64,000 nt of DNA from JAGNKE01 sp965230245 (GTDB lineage: Bacteria > Pseudomonadota > Alphaproteobacteria > Micavibrionales > Micavibrionaceae): contig OZ246000.1 in assembly GCA_965230245.1 (NCBI GenBank), forward strand, positions 2,363,156 to 2,427,155. The letters run 5' to 3'. Both the position numbers and the translations under genes were made by a program. This document shows, in pieces, positions 42,734 to 51,724 of the stretch (positions are counted from its first letter, which is position 1; each line of letters opens with the position of its first letter). The notes below the pieces were generated by a model. That model was not told where the DNA came from. It saw only the letters and a program-made list of their open reading frames with translations, and made no database searches.

Positions 42734-43551
42734 ACTTAGGCGTATTTGATTCAGGATTAGGCGGACTTCTTATCGCCAAGGCAATTGAAAAGAAACTTCC
42801 TGAAGTGAACATGGTTTATCTGGGGGACACATTGCATGTCCCATACGGAAACCGCTCTCCCGATGCCATTTACGAATACAGTAAGCGTTGCATCGATCAC
42901 CTCTTCGACAAACAGAATTGCAATTTGATTATTACCGCATGTAATACGGTAAGCGCCTCGGTTCTTAGAAGGCTGCAGCAAGAATATTTGCCGAACTCCC
43001 CTTATAAGGATCGCCGCATCCTCGGCGTCGTTGTGCCTACACTGGAATGTGCAACGGAGCGGGGCTACAAAAGCTTGGGGCTACTCGGAACAAATCATAC
43101 GATAAGATCGAATGTATATAGAGAAGAGCTGGCTAAGTTAGATCCGGTCTTGGAATTAACTCAAACAGCTGCGCCTTTGCTTGTGCCGATGATCGAAAAT
43201 GAAGGCATAGAGTGGATAGAACCCGTCTTGCGATCTTACCTAAGCCCGCTAATCGACGAAAAAGTAGAATGTATTATCCTTGGATGCACCCATTACATTT
43301 TCCTCAAAGAGCAGATAGCCGAGATGGCGGGAAAGAAAACAGACCTCATCTCGCAAGACGAAATTATTCCTGACAAACTGGCCGACTATTTAGATCGCCA
43401 TCCGGAAATTAGCAACCCGATCCATAGGCAGGGACGGCGGAAATTTCTGGTGACTGACTACACACAAAGCTATGTTAATACCTCAAAAGATATATACGGA
43501 CGCAATATCCATATCGAGCATGTAAGCCTACACCAAGATCACTCATCATAA
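42730..43551 (+). CDS. murI: glutamate racemase
   Basis: MurI supplies D-glutamate for peptidoglycan. The 273-residue protein has GVFDSGLGGLLIAKAIE, VYLGDTLHVPYGNRS, both catalytic cysteines (ITACNTVSA and LGCTHY) and GLLGTNHTI. Its 4-base overlap with trkA implies coupling. murI in this place is not part of the usual ntrX-trkA-hfq order, so it and the following HAD gene look like insertions into the standard block. Confidence 0.93.
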   Translation: MNLGVFDSGLGGLLIAKAIEKKLPEVNMVYLGDTLHVPYGNRSPDAIYEYSKRCIDHLFDKQNCNLIITACNTVSASVLRRLQQEYLPNSPYKDRRILGVVVPTLECATERGYKSLGLLGTNHTIRSNVYREELAKLDPVLELTQTAAPLLVPMIENEGIEWIEPVLRSYLSPLIDEKVECIILGCTHYIFLKEQIAEMAGKKTDLISQDEIIPDKLADYLDRHPEISNPIHRQGRRKFLVTDYTQSYVNTSKDIYGRNIHIEHVSLHQDHSS

Positions 43552-43567
43552 GCAAAGACCCCTACGT

Positions 43568-44233
43568 ATGACACTTCCTGCTAATTTAAAAAAACCCGAC
43601 GCTATCTTTTTTGACTGGGATGGCACATTGGTTGACAGCTATAATTTTCTTAATGACGCGCATTCACACGTCCTGCAGTCTCTAGGCTTCGAACCGTTTA
43701 AAGGGGACGAGTTTAAGCTGTATTTCGGCAAACCCCGGGAAATCCTGTACCGCCAGATTTACAAAGAACATTTCGAAGAAGCAAAAATACGTTTTGAAAA
43801 ATATGTCTTTGAAAATAATCACAAAATTAAGTTTCTTGAAGGAGCTGACACACTATTGAAAGCAGCACATGAAAAAAAATATCCCATGGGGATCGTCAGT
43901 AACAAAAAGGGGAGCTTTATCCTGCGAGAAATTGAAAATTTCGGCTGGAACAGCTACTTTCTGAGCGTTGTCGGAGCAGGGGAGGCAGAGGAAGACAAAC
44001 CATCTTCTGCACCTCTGAAAATGGCAGCTGAAAGGGCAAATGTCGATTTAAACAACCTTCACGTGTGGTACGTTGGCGATACCGAAACAGACCTGAAATG
44101 TGCAAAAGACGCTGGCTGTCCCGCGATCTTCGTAGACGGACACGATAATGCAGAAAAATGGATCAAAGAGCACCAACCTGCGCTTGTCATAAAAAATTGT
44201 ACTGCATTGCAGGAAATTTTAGTTGCATTATAA
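43568..44233 (+). CDS. HAD-family phosphatase, phosphoglycolate phosphatase-like
   Basis: The 221-residue protein has HAD motif I FFDWDGTLVDS, motif II IVSNKKG, motif III Lys in the EEDKPSSAPL region and motif IV YVGDTETDLKCAKDAG. A helical cap lies between motifs I and II. This pattern matches phosphoglycolate phosphatase and related nucleotidases; the substrate cannot be told from sequence. It follows murI by 16 bases and is probably in the same transcript. Confidence 0.85.
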   Translation: MTLPANLKKPDAIFFDWDGTLVDSYNFLNDAHSHVLQSLGFEPFKGDEFKLYFGKPREILYRQIYKEHFEEAKIRFEKYVFENNHKIKFLEGADTLLKAAHEKKYPMGIVSNKKGSFILREIENFGWNSYFLSVVGAGEAEEDKPSSAPLKMAAERANVDLNNLHVWYVGDTETDLKCAKDAGCPAIFVDGHDNAEKWIKEHQPALVIKNCTALQEILVAL

Positions 44234-44338
44234 TCACAAATCGCTAAAAACTAAGCTTTATAAATCAGTTGTTTATTGAAACTTAAAGTGATAGCGATAA
44301 CGTGATTACCAAGAAAAATAAGAAAATAGGAACCAACA

Positions 44339-44599
44339 ATGTCTGAAAAAATACAAAATGTTCAGGATGTTTTTCTAAATAAAATCCGTAAGGAGAAAAT
44401 GGCCGTAACCGTTTTCCTCGTTAACGGTGTAAAACTTCAGGGCATTGTGACGTGGTTTGATAACTTTTGTGTGTTATTGAGAAGAGACTCCCACGTGCAG
44501 CTTATTTACAAGCATGCCATTTCGACCATCATGCCGGGCGGCCCTTTAAGCCTGAAAGATGATGACTCGAAGGACAGTGAAGAAGGTTCTGAAGGTTAA
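44339..44599 (+). CDS. hfq: RNA chaperone Hfq
   Basis: Hfq pairs small RNAs with mRNAs as a hexamer. The 86-residue protein has the Sm1 motif (VFLVNGVKLQGIVTWFDNF) and the Sm2 motif LIYKHAISTI, with the RNA-binding VQDVFLNKIRKEK N-terminus. A short acidic tail follows. GGAA lies 7 bases before the ATG. The order hfq-hflX is conserved widely. Confidence 0.97.
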   Translation: MSEKIQNVQDVFLNKIRKEKMAVTVFLVNGVKLQGIVTWFDNFCVLLRRDSHVQLIYKHAISTIMPGGPLSLKDDDSKDSEEGSEG

Positions 44600-44634
44600 G
44601 ACACAAAAAGACGCTTATACTCGCGTTTTGTGTT
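44600..44634 (+). terminator. hairpin between hfq and hflX
   Basis: ACACAAAA (44601-44608) pairs with TTTTGTGT (44626-44633), extended inward by ACGC/GCG with a small bulge. It begins directly after the hfq stop codon. There is no clear T-run after the right arm, so it may be a partial terminator or an mRNA stabilising structure that allows lower hflX expression. Confidence 0.4.
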
Positions 44635-44655
44635 ACCCTTAAAGAATAGAGACCA

Positions 44656-46020
44656 TTGACAAAAAAATCGGCGAAATACGCTTCGTTTAACCCTGAGAAA
44701 GTCGCGGATGCGGATCTTGAGACGGCTTACATAGTCTTGCCGTTTAATCAGGCAAAACAGCCGTCCCGTGAAATCGAATATATTCAGGAAGAAGCCGAAG
44801 GCCTAGCACGGGCCATTTACCTTGACGTCATCAAGTCCGAAGTCGTCAAGTATCAGCGTGTAAACTCCTCACTCTTTATCGGGAAGGGAAAGGTAGAAGA
44901 AATCGCCGCAGAAATCGAAGAACTAAAGCCGACGATTGTCATTGTAAATCACTCTCTGTCACCAGTGCAGCAGCGTAACCTCGAAAAGGCTTGGAACACC
45001 AAAGTCATTGACCGTACAGGCCTTATCCTTGAAATCTTTGGGGAACGAGCACGCACGAAAGAGGGGACACTTCAGGTCGAACTAGCCGCTTTGGAATATC
45101 AACGTTCACGCCTTGTAAGATCTTGGACCCACTTGGAAAGACAGCGCGGCGGTGCGGGCTTTATGGGTGGTCCGGGTGAACGCCAGATTGAATTGGATCG
45201 TCGGATCATCTCCCAACGTATCACCAAAATTAAAAAAGAATTGGAAGACGTCCGCCGCACACGTGACTTAGGGCGCAAAAGCCGCGAGCGTGTACCCTTT
45301 CCGATTGTCTCGCTTGTTGGGTACACAAACGCTGGAAAATCAACGCTTTTTAACAAGCTCACCGATGCAAAAGTATTTGCAGAAGATCTACCATTCGCCA
45401 CACTCGACCCGACAATGCGCAGTCTGGTACTGCCAAACAGACAGGAAACAATTCTAGCTGACACGGTTGGGTTTATCTCCGACCTGCCGACACATCTTGT
45501 GGCTGCTTTTCGCGCGACACTGGAACAAATCGTATTTGCAGACGTCATTCTTCACGTTATTGATGTTTCCCGTGAAGATTTCAGAGAACAAAGAGACGAT
45601 GTGATCGAAATTTTACGCGAATTGAATGTCGACTACGATAACGACCCACGTATTATCGAAGTTTATAACAAGGTTGATTTGCTTCCTAAAACAGACCAGG
45701 CAGAGCTCAAACGATACTGTAAATTCGGCGGTTTCAATGCCTGCGCGGTTTCGGCCTTAACAGGGCAGGGCAAAGAAACACTCCTAAAAGAGATCGTTGA
45801 AATCACCGCGCGCCATCGTGAAGACACCTGGTTTGAGTTACGCCATGAAGACGGAAAAGCACTCGCATGGTTATACGAAAACGCGGAAGTGCATAAAACG
45901 GAAACATTCAAAAACTGCATCCGTGCATATGTCCAGATTGACGAGCCAAGTAAGAACCAGTTCACCAGTTATTATGGGTATTGGGCGGAAAACAAACCCG
46001 TCAAAGCAGAACAATTTTAA
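44656..46020 (+). CDS. hflX: ribosome-associated GTPase HflX
   Basis: HflX binds the 50S subunit and splits stalled ribosomes. The 454-residue protein has an N-terminal nucleotide-binding domain (about 20-200), a coiled linker with GPGERQIELDRR, and the GTPase domain: G1 GYTNAGKST, G2/G3 FATLDPTMR and ADTVGFISDLP, G4 NKVD. The start appears to be TTG at 44656, as no ATG lies nearby. It converges with mazG, with 6 bases between stops. Confidence 0.95.
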   Translation: MTKKSAKYASFNPEKVADADLETAYIVLPFNQAKQPSREIEYIQEEAEGLARAIYLDVIKSEVVKYQRVNSSLFIGKGKVEEIAAEIEELKPTIVIVNHSLSPVQQRNLEKAWNTKVIDRTGLILEIFGERARTKEGTLQVELAALEYQRSRLVRSWTHLERQRGGAGFMGGPGERQIELDRRIISQRITKIKKELEDVRRTRDLGRKSRERVPFPIVSLVGYTNAGKSTLFNKLTDAKVFAEDLPFATLDPTMRSLVLPNRQETILADTVGFISDLPTHLVAAFRATLEQIVFADVILHVIDVSREDFREQRDDVIEILRELNVDYDNDPRIIEVYNKVDLLPKTDQAELKRYCKFGGFNACAVSALTGQGKETLLKEIVEITARHREDTWFELRHEDGKALAWLYENAEVHKTETFKNCIRAYVQIDEPSKNQFTSYYGYWAENKPVKAEQF

Positions 46021-46026
46021 AGAGAT

Positions 46027-46836
46027 CTAACCGGCAGCTTCCTTTTTCTTCTGCTCGTTCCAACCCGCTTCCATATCTTGCAGAGATGCATCCTCTAAAC
46101 GCCTGCCGGACGATACAATATCAGCCTCTAACCCTCTGAAACGGCGTTCGAATTTGTTGTTGCACTGACGCAAAGACTCCTCGGCATTGAGGCCTAGCAT
46201 GCGCGCCAAATTCGCCATGACAAATAAAACATCACCGATCTCATCCTGTTTTTGATCGATAGTGCCGTTTTCAACGGCCACTCTTAACTCAGAAAGTTCC
46301 TCTTCAAGCTTATCAAGTACATTCGTTATCTCGGGCCATTCAAAACCGACTTTAGCGGCTTTTTTCTGCAATTTTTGAGCCTTGAGTAGGGAGGGGAGGG
46401 CGGCTGTCACACCGTCGAGAGCACTCTTGGACTCATCCTTTTCCTGCGCTTTACGTTCATCCCAAATCGCATTTACATCCTCCGCGCTTTGCGCATCACG
46501 TTCACCGAAAACATGGGGGTGACGCTCAACCATCTTGTGTGTTACGTCATGAATAACATCATAAATATCAAAATGCTTTTCCTCGCATGCCATCTGCGCG
46601 TGATAAATCGGCTGAAAAAGTAAATCACCAAGCTCTTCGCGCAGATCATTCATATTCTCACGATCAATCGCATCGGCCACTTCATACGCTTCTTCAATAG
46701 TGTAAGGTGCAATCGTCTTATAACTTTGCTCTAGATCCCAGGGACATCCGCCGTTCGGATCACGCAATTTCGCCATCACACGAACAAGGTCATCAAATCC
46801 ATAAACCTTATCTGTGTCATTGTCCTTAGAAGACAT
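46027..46836 (-). CDS. mazG: nucleoside triphosphate pyrophosphohydrolase MazG
   Basis: MazG hydrolyses NTPs to NMPs and pyrophosphate, cleaning non-standard nucleotides. The 269-residue protein has two MazG domains. The first has LRDPNGGCPWDLEQSYKTI, EEAYEVADAI and ELGDLLFQ, and the second has EEELSELRVAV and DEIGDVLFVMANLAR. The ATG at 46836 has GGAG upstream. hflX-mazG adjacency is common in Alphaproteobacteria, usually on the same strand; here they converge. Confidence 0.95.
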   Translation of the reverse strand: MSSKDNDTDKVYGFDDLVRVMAKLRDPNGGCPWDLEQSYKTIAPYTIEEAYEVADAIDRENMNDLREELGDLLFQPIYHAQMACEEKHFDIYDVIHDVTHKMVERHPHVFGERDAQSAEDVNAIWDERKAQEKDESKSALDGVTAALPSLLKAQKLQKKAAKVGFEWPEITNVLDKLEEELSELRVAVENGTIDQKQDEIGDVLFVMANLARMLGLNAEESLRQCNNKFERRFRGLEADIVSSGRRLEDASLQDMEAGWNEQKKKEAAG

Positions 46837-46844
46837 CAAAACTC

Positions 46845-48290
46845 CTATTTCTTCCAGTAGTAAGGCGTAAACAAAATCAAAATCGTTAAGATTTCAAGAC
46901 GCCCCAAAATCATACCTGCACTTAAAATCCATTTGGCCGCATCCGGCAAACTCGAAAAATTACCCGAAGGACCGACAACGTCACCGACACCCGGACCAAC
47001 ATTCGCTAAAACAGCTGCTGCCGAACTGATAGCAGTTTCAAAATCAACACCAACGAACGTCAAAATAACAGTAAAAAACACGTTAGCAACGACAAACAGG
47101 CTCAAAAATCCAAGAACAGTGGAAACCAAAGCCCGATCGACAGGTCGGCCCTGGTAGCGCATAGTAAAAACACCATGCGGGTAGATAATTGTTTTGAACT
47201 GCCAAAAGACTGCCTTAATAGCAAGAACAATACGCATTGTTTTGATGCCGCCGGACGTTGATCCTGCACAGCCGCCAAGGTAAACAATAAAAAAGAAAAA
47301 CATTAAGGAAAAATGATCCCATCCGGAGTAGTCGGCTGTCGCATACCCCGTAGTTGTTATTACCGATATGATATTAAACAAAGATAAGCGAAGTGATTCT
47401 TCGAATGCAAATCCATGGCTAAAATATAGACGCAAAAACAGAATAAGCACTAAAACCATAATAATGCCGAAAAACGCTTTAACCTGATCGTCATTAAAAA
47501 ACTCAAAACGTCCTTGAAAAAAGAATTTAATGTACAAGATAAAAGGCAAAGCTCCGATAACCATAAAAAAGCAACAGGCGTACTGCAAAAATGCACTATC
47601 AAAAAAACCAAAGGATTTATCATGTGTGGAATATCCGCCGGTTGCTATCGTGGTCATCGCATGATTCACAGCATCAAAAGCAGACATGCCAAGCAAAAAA
47701 TACGTCAAACCACAAGCAACAGTCAGTCCCAGATAAACCTGTAAAAGTGAAACAATAATTTCACCACTTTTAGGCATAATTTTTTCATAACGGTCGGAAG
47801 ACTCTGTCTGGAAAAGTTGCATACCGCCAACACGAAGGAATGGTAGCAAGATAATGGCAAATGCAATAAACCCGATACCGCCAATCCACTGTAAAAGTGA
47901 ACGCCAAATAAGTATACCGTGCGACATCTCATCAAGATTATAAAATACAGTTGATCCGGTCGCTGTCAGACCTGAAACTGATTCAAAAAAAGCATCAACA
48001 AAGCTGATACCAAGATCCGACATATAGATAGGCAAAGTCGCAAAAAAACATAAAAAGACCCAACTTAATGTTGTCAGCAGAAATGACTCACGAATGGTAA
48101 TGGTTTTGCCGTAACGGAAATTTGAAATCGTCAGGCTAACGCCGAAGAACAGGCAAATAATAGAATTCAGAAAAAAGTCATAAGCATTGACGTGATCGTG
48201 GCTCCAATCGACAATCGCTGGCACAAGCTCAGCCAAGCCGAGAATAGTCAGCAAAGTCCCAACAGTAAAACCGATAACTTCTGTGCGCAT
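46845..48290 (-). CDS. trkH: TrkH potassium uptake channel subunit
   Basis: The 481-residue membrane protein has the four pseudo-repeated pore loops of the TrkH/KtrB family, each with a filter Gly: SGLTATGSTVF, TTIATGGYSTHD, VITTTGYATADY and LANVGPGVGD. GGCAGSTSGGIKTMR is a second family segment. It works with TrkA, encoded 4 kb away. It lies upstream of mazG with a gap of 8 bases. Confidence 0.95.
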   Translation of the reverse strand: MRTEVIGFTVGTLLTILGLAELVPAIVDWSHDHVNAYDFFLNSIICLFFGVSLTISNFRYGKTITIRESFLLTTLSWVFLCFFATLPIYMSDLGISFVDAFFESVSGLTATGSTVFYNLDEMSHGILIWRSLLQWIGGIGFIAFAIILLPFLRVGGMQLFQTESSDRYEKIMPKSGEIIVSLLQVYLGLTVACGLTYFLLGMSAFDAVNHAMTTIATGGYSTHDKSFGFFDSAFLQYACCFFMVIGALPFILYIKFFFQGRFEFFNDDQVKAFFGIIMVLVLILFLRLYFSHGFAFEESLRLSLFNIISVITTTGYATADYSGWDHFSLMFFFFIVYLGGCAGSTSGGIKTMRIVLAIKAVFWQFKTIIYPHGVFTMRYQGRPVDRALVSTVLGFLSLFVVANVFFTVILTFVGVDFETAISSAAAVLANVGPGVGDVVGPSGNFSSLPDAAKWILSAGMILGRLEILTILILFTPYYWKK

Positions 48291-48381
48291 GAAAGACTGA
48301 CAGCCCGGAAATGTTCTGTATTAATACAAGTCATTGGAATACCATATAGACACAACAAAATATAGAGATACGAGAAACAGA

Positions 48382-48404
48382 ATATATTATTTTCCATAAT
48401 ATAT
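48382..48404. repeat. AT-only inverted repeat between trkH and an unknown gene
   Basis: ATATATTAT (48382-48390) and ATAATATAT (48396-48404) form a perfect 9-base inverted repeat with a 5-base spacer. It sits in a 212-base, very AT-rich gap upstream of trkH (read on the minus strand). It could be a regulator operator or an mRNA hairpin; there is no T-run to make it a terminator. Confidence 0.35.
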
Positions 48405-48502
48405 ATTATCACTCAATTGTATCCTAACAAGCTATAGCTCTTACCTGATAGAAACTCCGCTCATCCGCTTAAAAATAACTAATACAATCATTTTAGCTAT
48501 CC

Positions 48503-49261
48503 CTAGAAAGCAGATTTCAGAAACTTATCAAGCTTACCTTCTTGATCAGCCTCACCTTCAATAAAAATGAAGGCTCTAGCAAGCTTGGAGGTAACATCTT
48601 TATAGGATTCTATCTCCAAATCAGGTCGATAAAGATGACTTTGTATTTTTATGATGTACCCTGGATCTTTAAGAAAGTACGCCTCAGTTCTACTAATGTG
48701 CACTGTATAAATAACATTTAGAGTGCCTGAAACCTTAAGATGTGAATTAAATTCTTTTCTGTGAAAACGTTCATCATAAACCTTTACTGGCAAATCAAGG
48801 CTTCCTTCACACAATGATGAAAATCTTTGGGTATACCGACTTGTTAATAATTTAATTAAATTGGGCTTTTGTATTTGTACAGGCAACCTCCCCTGTTCCT
48901 CTTCAACAAGCGAAGATAAAGGATATATCTCCAACAAAATATTTATACGTTTCAATCCAAAATATATACGCTGTGCATTTGGAGATGTAGGACAGTAAAA
49001 AGTATCATAGTCATAACGAACGCCACCCATTGGGGCGTTAACTTTAGTATCCACACGCAAGAGAAGTATTATTACCAAAATACAGAAAACAAAAAAACAA
49101 AAAAACAAAACAACAAAGTGTGTTTCGAAAAAGACCCAAACATAGGTTCCCAAATAAATATTTAGTAGCAGAAACAGTCCTATACCCAATACAGGAAAAA
49201 ACCCTACAGCCCCAAACTTTGGTCTGCTTCTAAAGCTTGTTCTTCTTGCTCTGCAAGGCAA
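48503..49261 (-). CDS. hypothetical membrane protein, AT-rich gene
   Basis: The protein of up to 252 residues has two strongly hydrophobic helices (about 19-40 and 47-68) and a soluble C-terminal region of about 180 residues with no recognised domain. There is no ATG at the 5' end: TTG at 49261 overlaps the previous gene by 58 bases, and TTG at 49189 starts at the first helix. Sampled lines of this gene are about 33% GC, clearly below the neighbours, which suggests recent acquisition. The function is unknown. Confidence 0.6.
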   Translation of the reverse strand: MPCRARRTSFRSRPKFGAVGFFPVLGIGLFLLLNIYLGTYVWVFFETHFVVLFFCFFVFCILVIILLLRVDTKVNAPMGGVRYDYDTFYCPTSPNAQRIYFGLKRINILLEIYPLSSLVEEEQGRLPVQIQKPNLIKLLTSRYTQRFSSLCEGSLDLPVKVYDERFHRKEFNSHLKVSGTLNVIYTVHISRTEAYFLKDPGYIIKIQSHLYRPDLEIESYKDVTSKLARAFIFIEGEADQEGKLDKFLKSAF

Positions 49262-49515
49262 ATACGCTGAACATGAGGATGCAACATTTCACATGTATCA
49301 CTGCGCGCCGCCTCAGAGATAAGTTCCAGTTGCTCCGGTTCTAAACGCGCCTTACGTTCTGCCGCCGCTTTATCTTGCCCGATCTCATGAAGCGCGCCCA
49401 GACCGGTCACTGCAATGGTAAACAAACCAAAACCGATTGTGCCGTTCATAATGCGCTCTCTCATCGGTCGCTTTTCAGGCTCATCAGCTTGCGTATCAAA
49501 ATCATTACTCAACAT
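49204..49515 (-). CDS. hypothetical small membrane protein
   Basis: The 103-residue product has an acidic N-terminus, one possible membrane segment (about 25-43, TIGFGLFTIAVTGLGAL) and a helical, Glu/Ala-rich C-terminal part with two cysteines. AGGA lies about 8 bases before the ATG. Its 3' end overlaps the next unknown membrane gene, so the two probably form a pair. No family was recognised. Confidence 0.55.
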   Translation of the reverse strand: MLSNDFDTQADEPEKRPMRERIMNGTIGFGLFTIAVTGLGALHEIGQDKAAAERKARLEPEQLELISEAARSDTCEMLHPHVQRICLAEQEEQALEADQSLGL

Positions 49516-49540
49516 ATCTTAAATCCTATTGTTTTTATAT

Positions 49541-49981
49541 TTAAGCACATTTCACACATTGACCGTGAAGCTCAGCATTCCAGGAGGATAAAACAAAGCC
49601 CTCTTGATTAACCCTCTTTTTAAGATCATCAGGAACAGAGCACAAATGTGCCTCGATAACAGTACCGCAACTATCACAAATCATGAACTGCGAGCCGCTA
49701 TGCTTATGGTCGGCATGACAAATCACATAAGCATTCAAACTCTCTATACGGTGAACAAATCCATGCTCCTGAAGGAACTCAATCGCACGGTACGCTGTCG
49801 GAGGCTTAGGCTTATCAAGATACTGACCCAAAGCATCCAATATGTCATAAGCACCAATGGCCGTCTTTGCACGCGCTATGATATCCAGAACATGGCGTCT
49901 GGGTTCGGTAAAACGCAGTCCGTTGGCCTCACAGTACTGCTCGACACTCTTCTGAAGTTTTTTACGCTCTGCGGCTTTCAT
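49541..49981 (-). CDS. zur: Zur-like Fur-family zinc regulator
   Basis: The 146-residue protein has an N-terminal winged helix (LRFTEPRRHVLDII, PPTAYRAIEFLQEHGFVHRI) and a C-terminal metal-binding half with HADHKHSG, the CDSCG knuckle and a final CVKC knuckle. The NAYVICHADH and PPTAYRAI segments point to Zur rather than Fur. The ATG at 49981 is chosen; the frame continues to 50113 into the next gene without homology. Zinc-transport targets are not visible nearby, so the zinc role is by family. Confidence 0.85.
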   Translation of the reverse strand: MKAAERKKLQKSVEQYCEANGLRFTEPRRHVLDIIARAKTAIGAYDILDALGQYLDKPKPPTAYRAIEFLQEHGFVHRIESLNAYVICHADHKHSGSQFMICDSCGTVIEAHLCSVPDDLKKRVNQEGFVLSSWNAELHGQCVKCA

Positions 49982-50102
49982 GTTTTGTATCTTACAATCG
50001 GTTAAACGCCAGAGATGACAGCTGACGACAAAGCCGAACATAACAGAAAATGAGGAAAACGAGTAGGTCAAAAGGTTAGTTTGTGGCTTAAAAAGACTTG
50101 CT

Positions 50103-50900
50103 TTACAACCCAATGTCTATCCTTAACCCGTCATAGGCCGGCGCATAACCATCGGGCAAGTCCTTCAACAAGGATCCATAATCCATCTGTGTTGTCAAAC
50201 TCGTTAAATAAACCATTTTTGCCCGAATTTTTGCATTTATATCAATAACTTCTTCAATACTGGCATGAACAGGGTTCTGAGAGCTTTTATACCCTGCAGC
50301 GTCCACAATCAGGGTCTTTACACCCTGCAAGGTCTTAACGGCGGCCTCATCAAGAGATTTCATATCTACCGCATAACCAAAATCACCAAACCTATAACCC
50401 GTACAAACGCACGTCCCGTGGTCAATTTTAAACGGTACAAAGGTAATATCCCCGACTGTGTGTTGCACACCTAAGTCAGTGGATGTGAGGATATTGGATT
50501 TGAGGATTGGGGGGTAAAAGAACTTATTGCTTCCGCCCTTAAAAAGATAAGGAAAACGCCCTTCAATCTCTTCGGCCGTTTCCACACCCATAAAAACATC
50601 GAGAGGCTCTTGATGTCCGCGAAAATAAAAACTGCGTAAATCGTCAATCCCGTGACAATGATCACTATGCGCGTGCGTGTAAAAAATATAATCCGCGGTT
50701 TTAAGGTTCTCGCGGTTAAACTGCTCGCGAAAATCCGGCCCTGTATCGATAACAATAGTGGTCTCTTCACTGACAACTGCAAGACTTGAACGCCCACGCT
50801 TGTTTTTCGGGTTTTCAGGATCGCACTGCCCCCAATAATTGCCAATGGCAGGAACCCCGGATGAATTACCGCACCCTAAAACAATTGCCTGTACACTCAT
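50103..50900 (-). CDS. PhnP-like MBL-fold hydrolase with an altered metal site
   Basis: The 265-residue metallo-beta-lactamase protein starts VQAIVLGCGNSSGVP, with the metal motif HAHSDH at 76-81 and downstream DHGTC and YAVDM. It resembles PhnP cyclic phosphodiesterases. Relatives carry a His in the segment before MDY/LDY (as in LTHLSHEMDY); here it reads LTSLTTQMDY, so that ligand seems lost. It overlaps tatD by 4 bases, the common tatD-MBL pair after metG. Confidence 0.83.
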   Translation of the reverse strand: MSVQAIVLGCGNSSGVPAIGNYWGQCDPENPKNKRGRSSLAVVSEETTIVIDTGPDFREQFNRENLKTADYIFYTHAHSDHCHGIDDLRSFYFRGHQEPLDVFMGVETAEEIEGRFPYLFKGGSNKFFYPPILKSNILTSTDLGVQHTVGDITFVPFKIDHGTCVCTGYRFGDFGYAVDMKSLDEAAVKTLQGVKTLIVDAAGYKSSQNPVHASIEEVIDINAKIRAKMVYLTSLTTQMDYGSLLKDLPDGYAPAYDGLRIDIGL

Positions 50901-51694
50901 GCCAATTTCGCCTTATTAAACAATCTGAAAAAATTCTCACTTGTTATATTTGCAAACTCTTCTCGGTCTATCCCAAGATAATCCGCCAGAAACTCACCCG
51001 TATGAACAACATAGCCCGGCTCGTTTGTTTTCCCCCGATGCGGCTTTGGCGCAAGAAACGGAGCATCGGTTTCCACCAGAATACGATTAAGCGGCACTGT
51101 CTTGGCTATCTCACGCAATTCATCGGCTTTACCAAAGGTGACAATACCGGAAAAAGAAATATAAAAATCCATCTCAAGCGCATCCTTGGCGAGTTGCGAC
51201 CCCGAACTAAAACAATGCATAACACCGCGCAGTCCTTTGCCCTCCCCTTCCTCACGAAGAATGTTCGCAGTATCTTCTTCCGCATCACGGCTATGAACAA
51301 TCAGCGGCATATCTGTTTCAACACACGCCCGTATATGTTTGCGGAAAGATTCCCGCTGATCTTCCCGCGGCGAATTATCATAAAAATAGTCCAACCCCGA
51401 CTCCCCGATGCCGATCACGTTGGGATCGCTCATAGCCAGCGCACAAAGTTGCTCAAGCGTGATAGCCTTCTCGCCCTCTAAGCCCGCATCGTGAGGATGC
51501 GTCCCGACACTGCACCAGACATTATCCAGCGGCTTTACGGTCGCAAGTAAGTCATCAAATTCCTCGGAAATACGGCAACAAATGGAAACCATTCCGTCGA
51601 CACCTGCCGCACGTGCACGCGCTGCTAGTATCGCGGGCGTATCATCCTCGGAAACGCGCTCATGATTTAAATGGCAATGGGAGTCAATCCACAT
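50897..51694 (-). CDS. tatD: TatD-family DNase/metal hydrolase
   Basis: The 265-residue TIM-barrel hydrolase has the metal motif DSHCHLNH at the N-terminus, GTHPHDAG, IGESGLDYFYD, PLIVHSRDAEEDT, MHCFSSG and LVETDAPFLAPKPHRGK. TatD proteins are metal-dependent nucleases or D-aminoacyl hydrolases. The order metG-tatD-MBL on one strand is standard in Alphaproteobacteria. It starts 30 bases after metG. Confidence 0.94.
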   Translation of the reverse strand: MWIDSHCHLNHERVSEDDTPAILAARARAAGVDGMVSICCRISEEFDDLLATVKPLDNVWCSVGTHPHDAGLEGEKAITLEQLCALAMSDPNVIGIGESGLDYFYDNSPREDQRESFRKHIRACVETDMPLIVHSRDAEEDTANILREEGEGKGLRGVMHCFSSGSQLAKDALEMDFYISFSGIVTFGKADELREIAKTVPLNRILVETDAPFLAPKPHRGKTNEPGYVVHTGEFLADYLGIDREEFANITSENFFRLFNKAKLA

Positions 51695-51724
51695 TCGGTG
51701 TCTCCTTGGCTACTGTAAGAAAAA

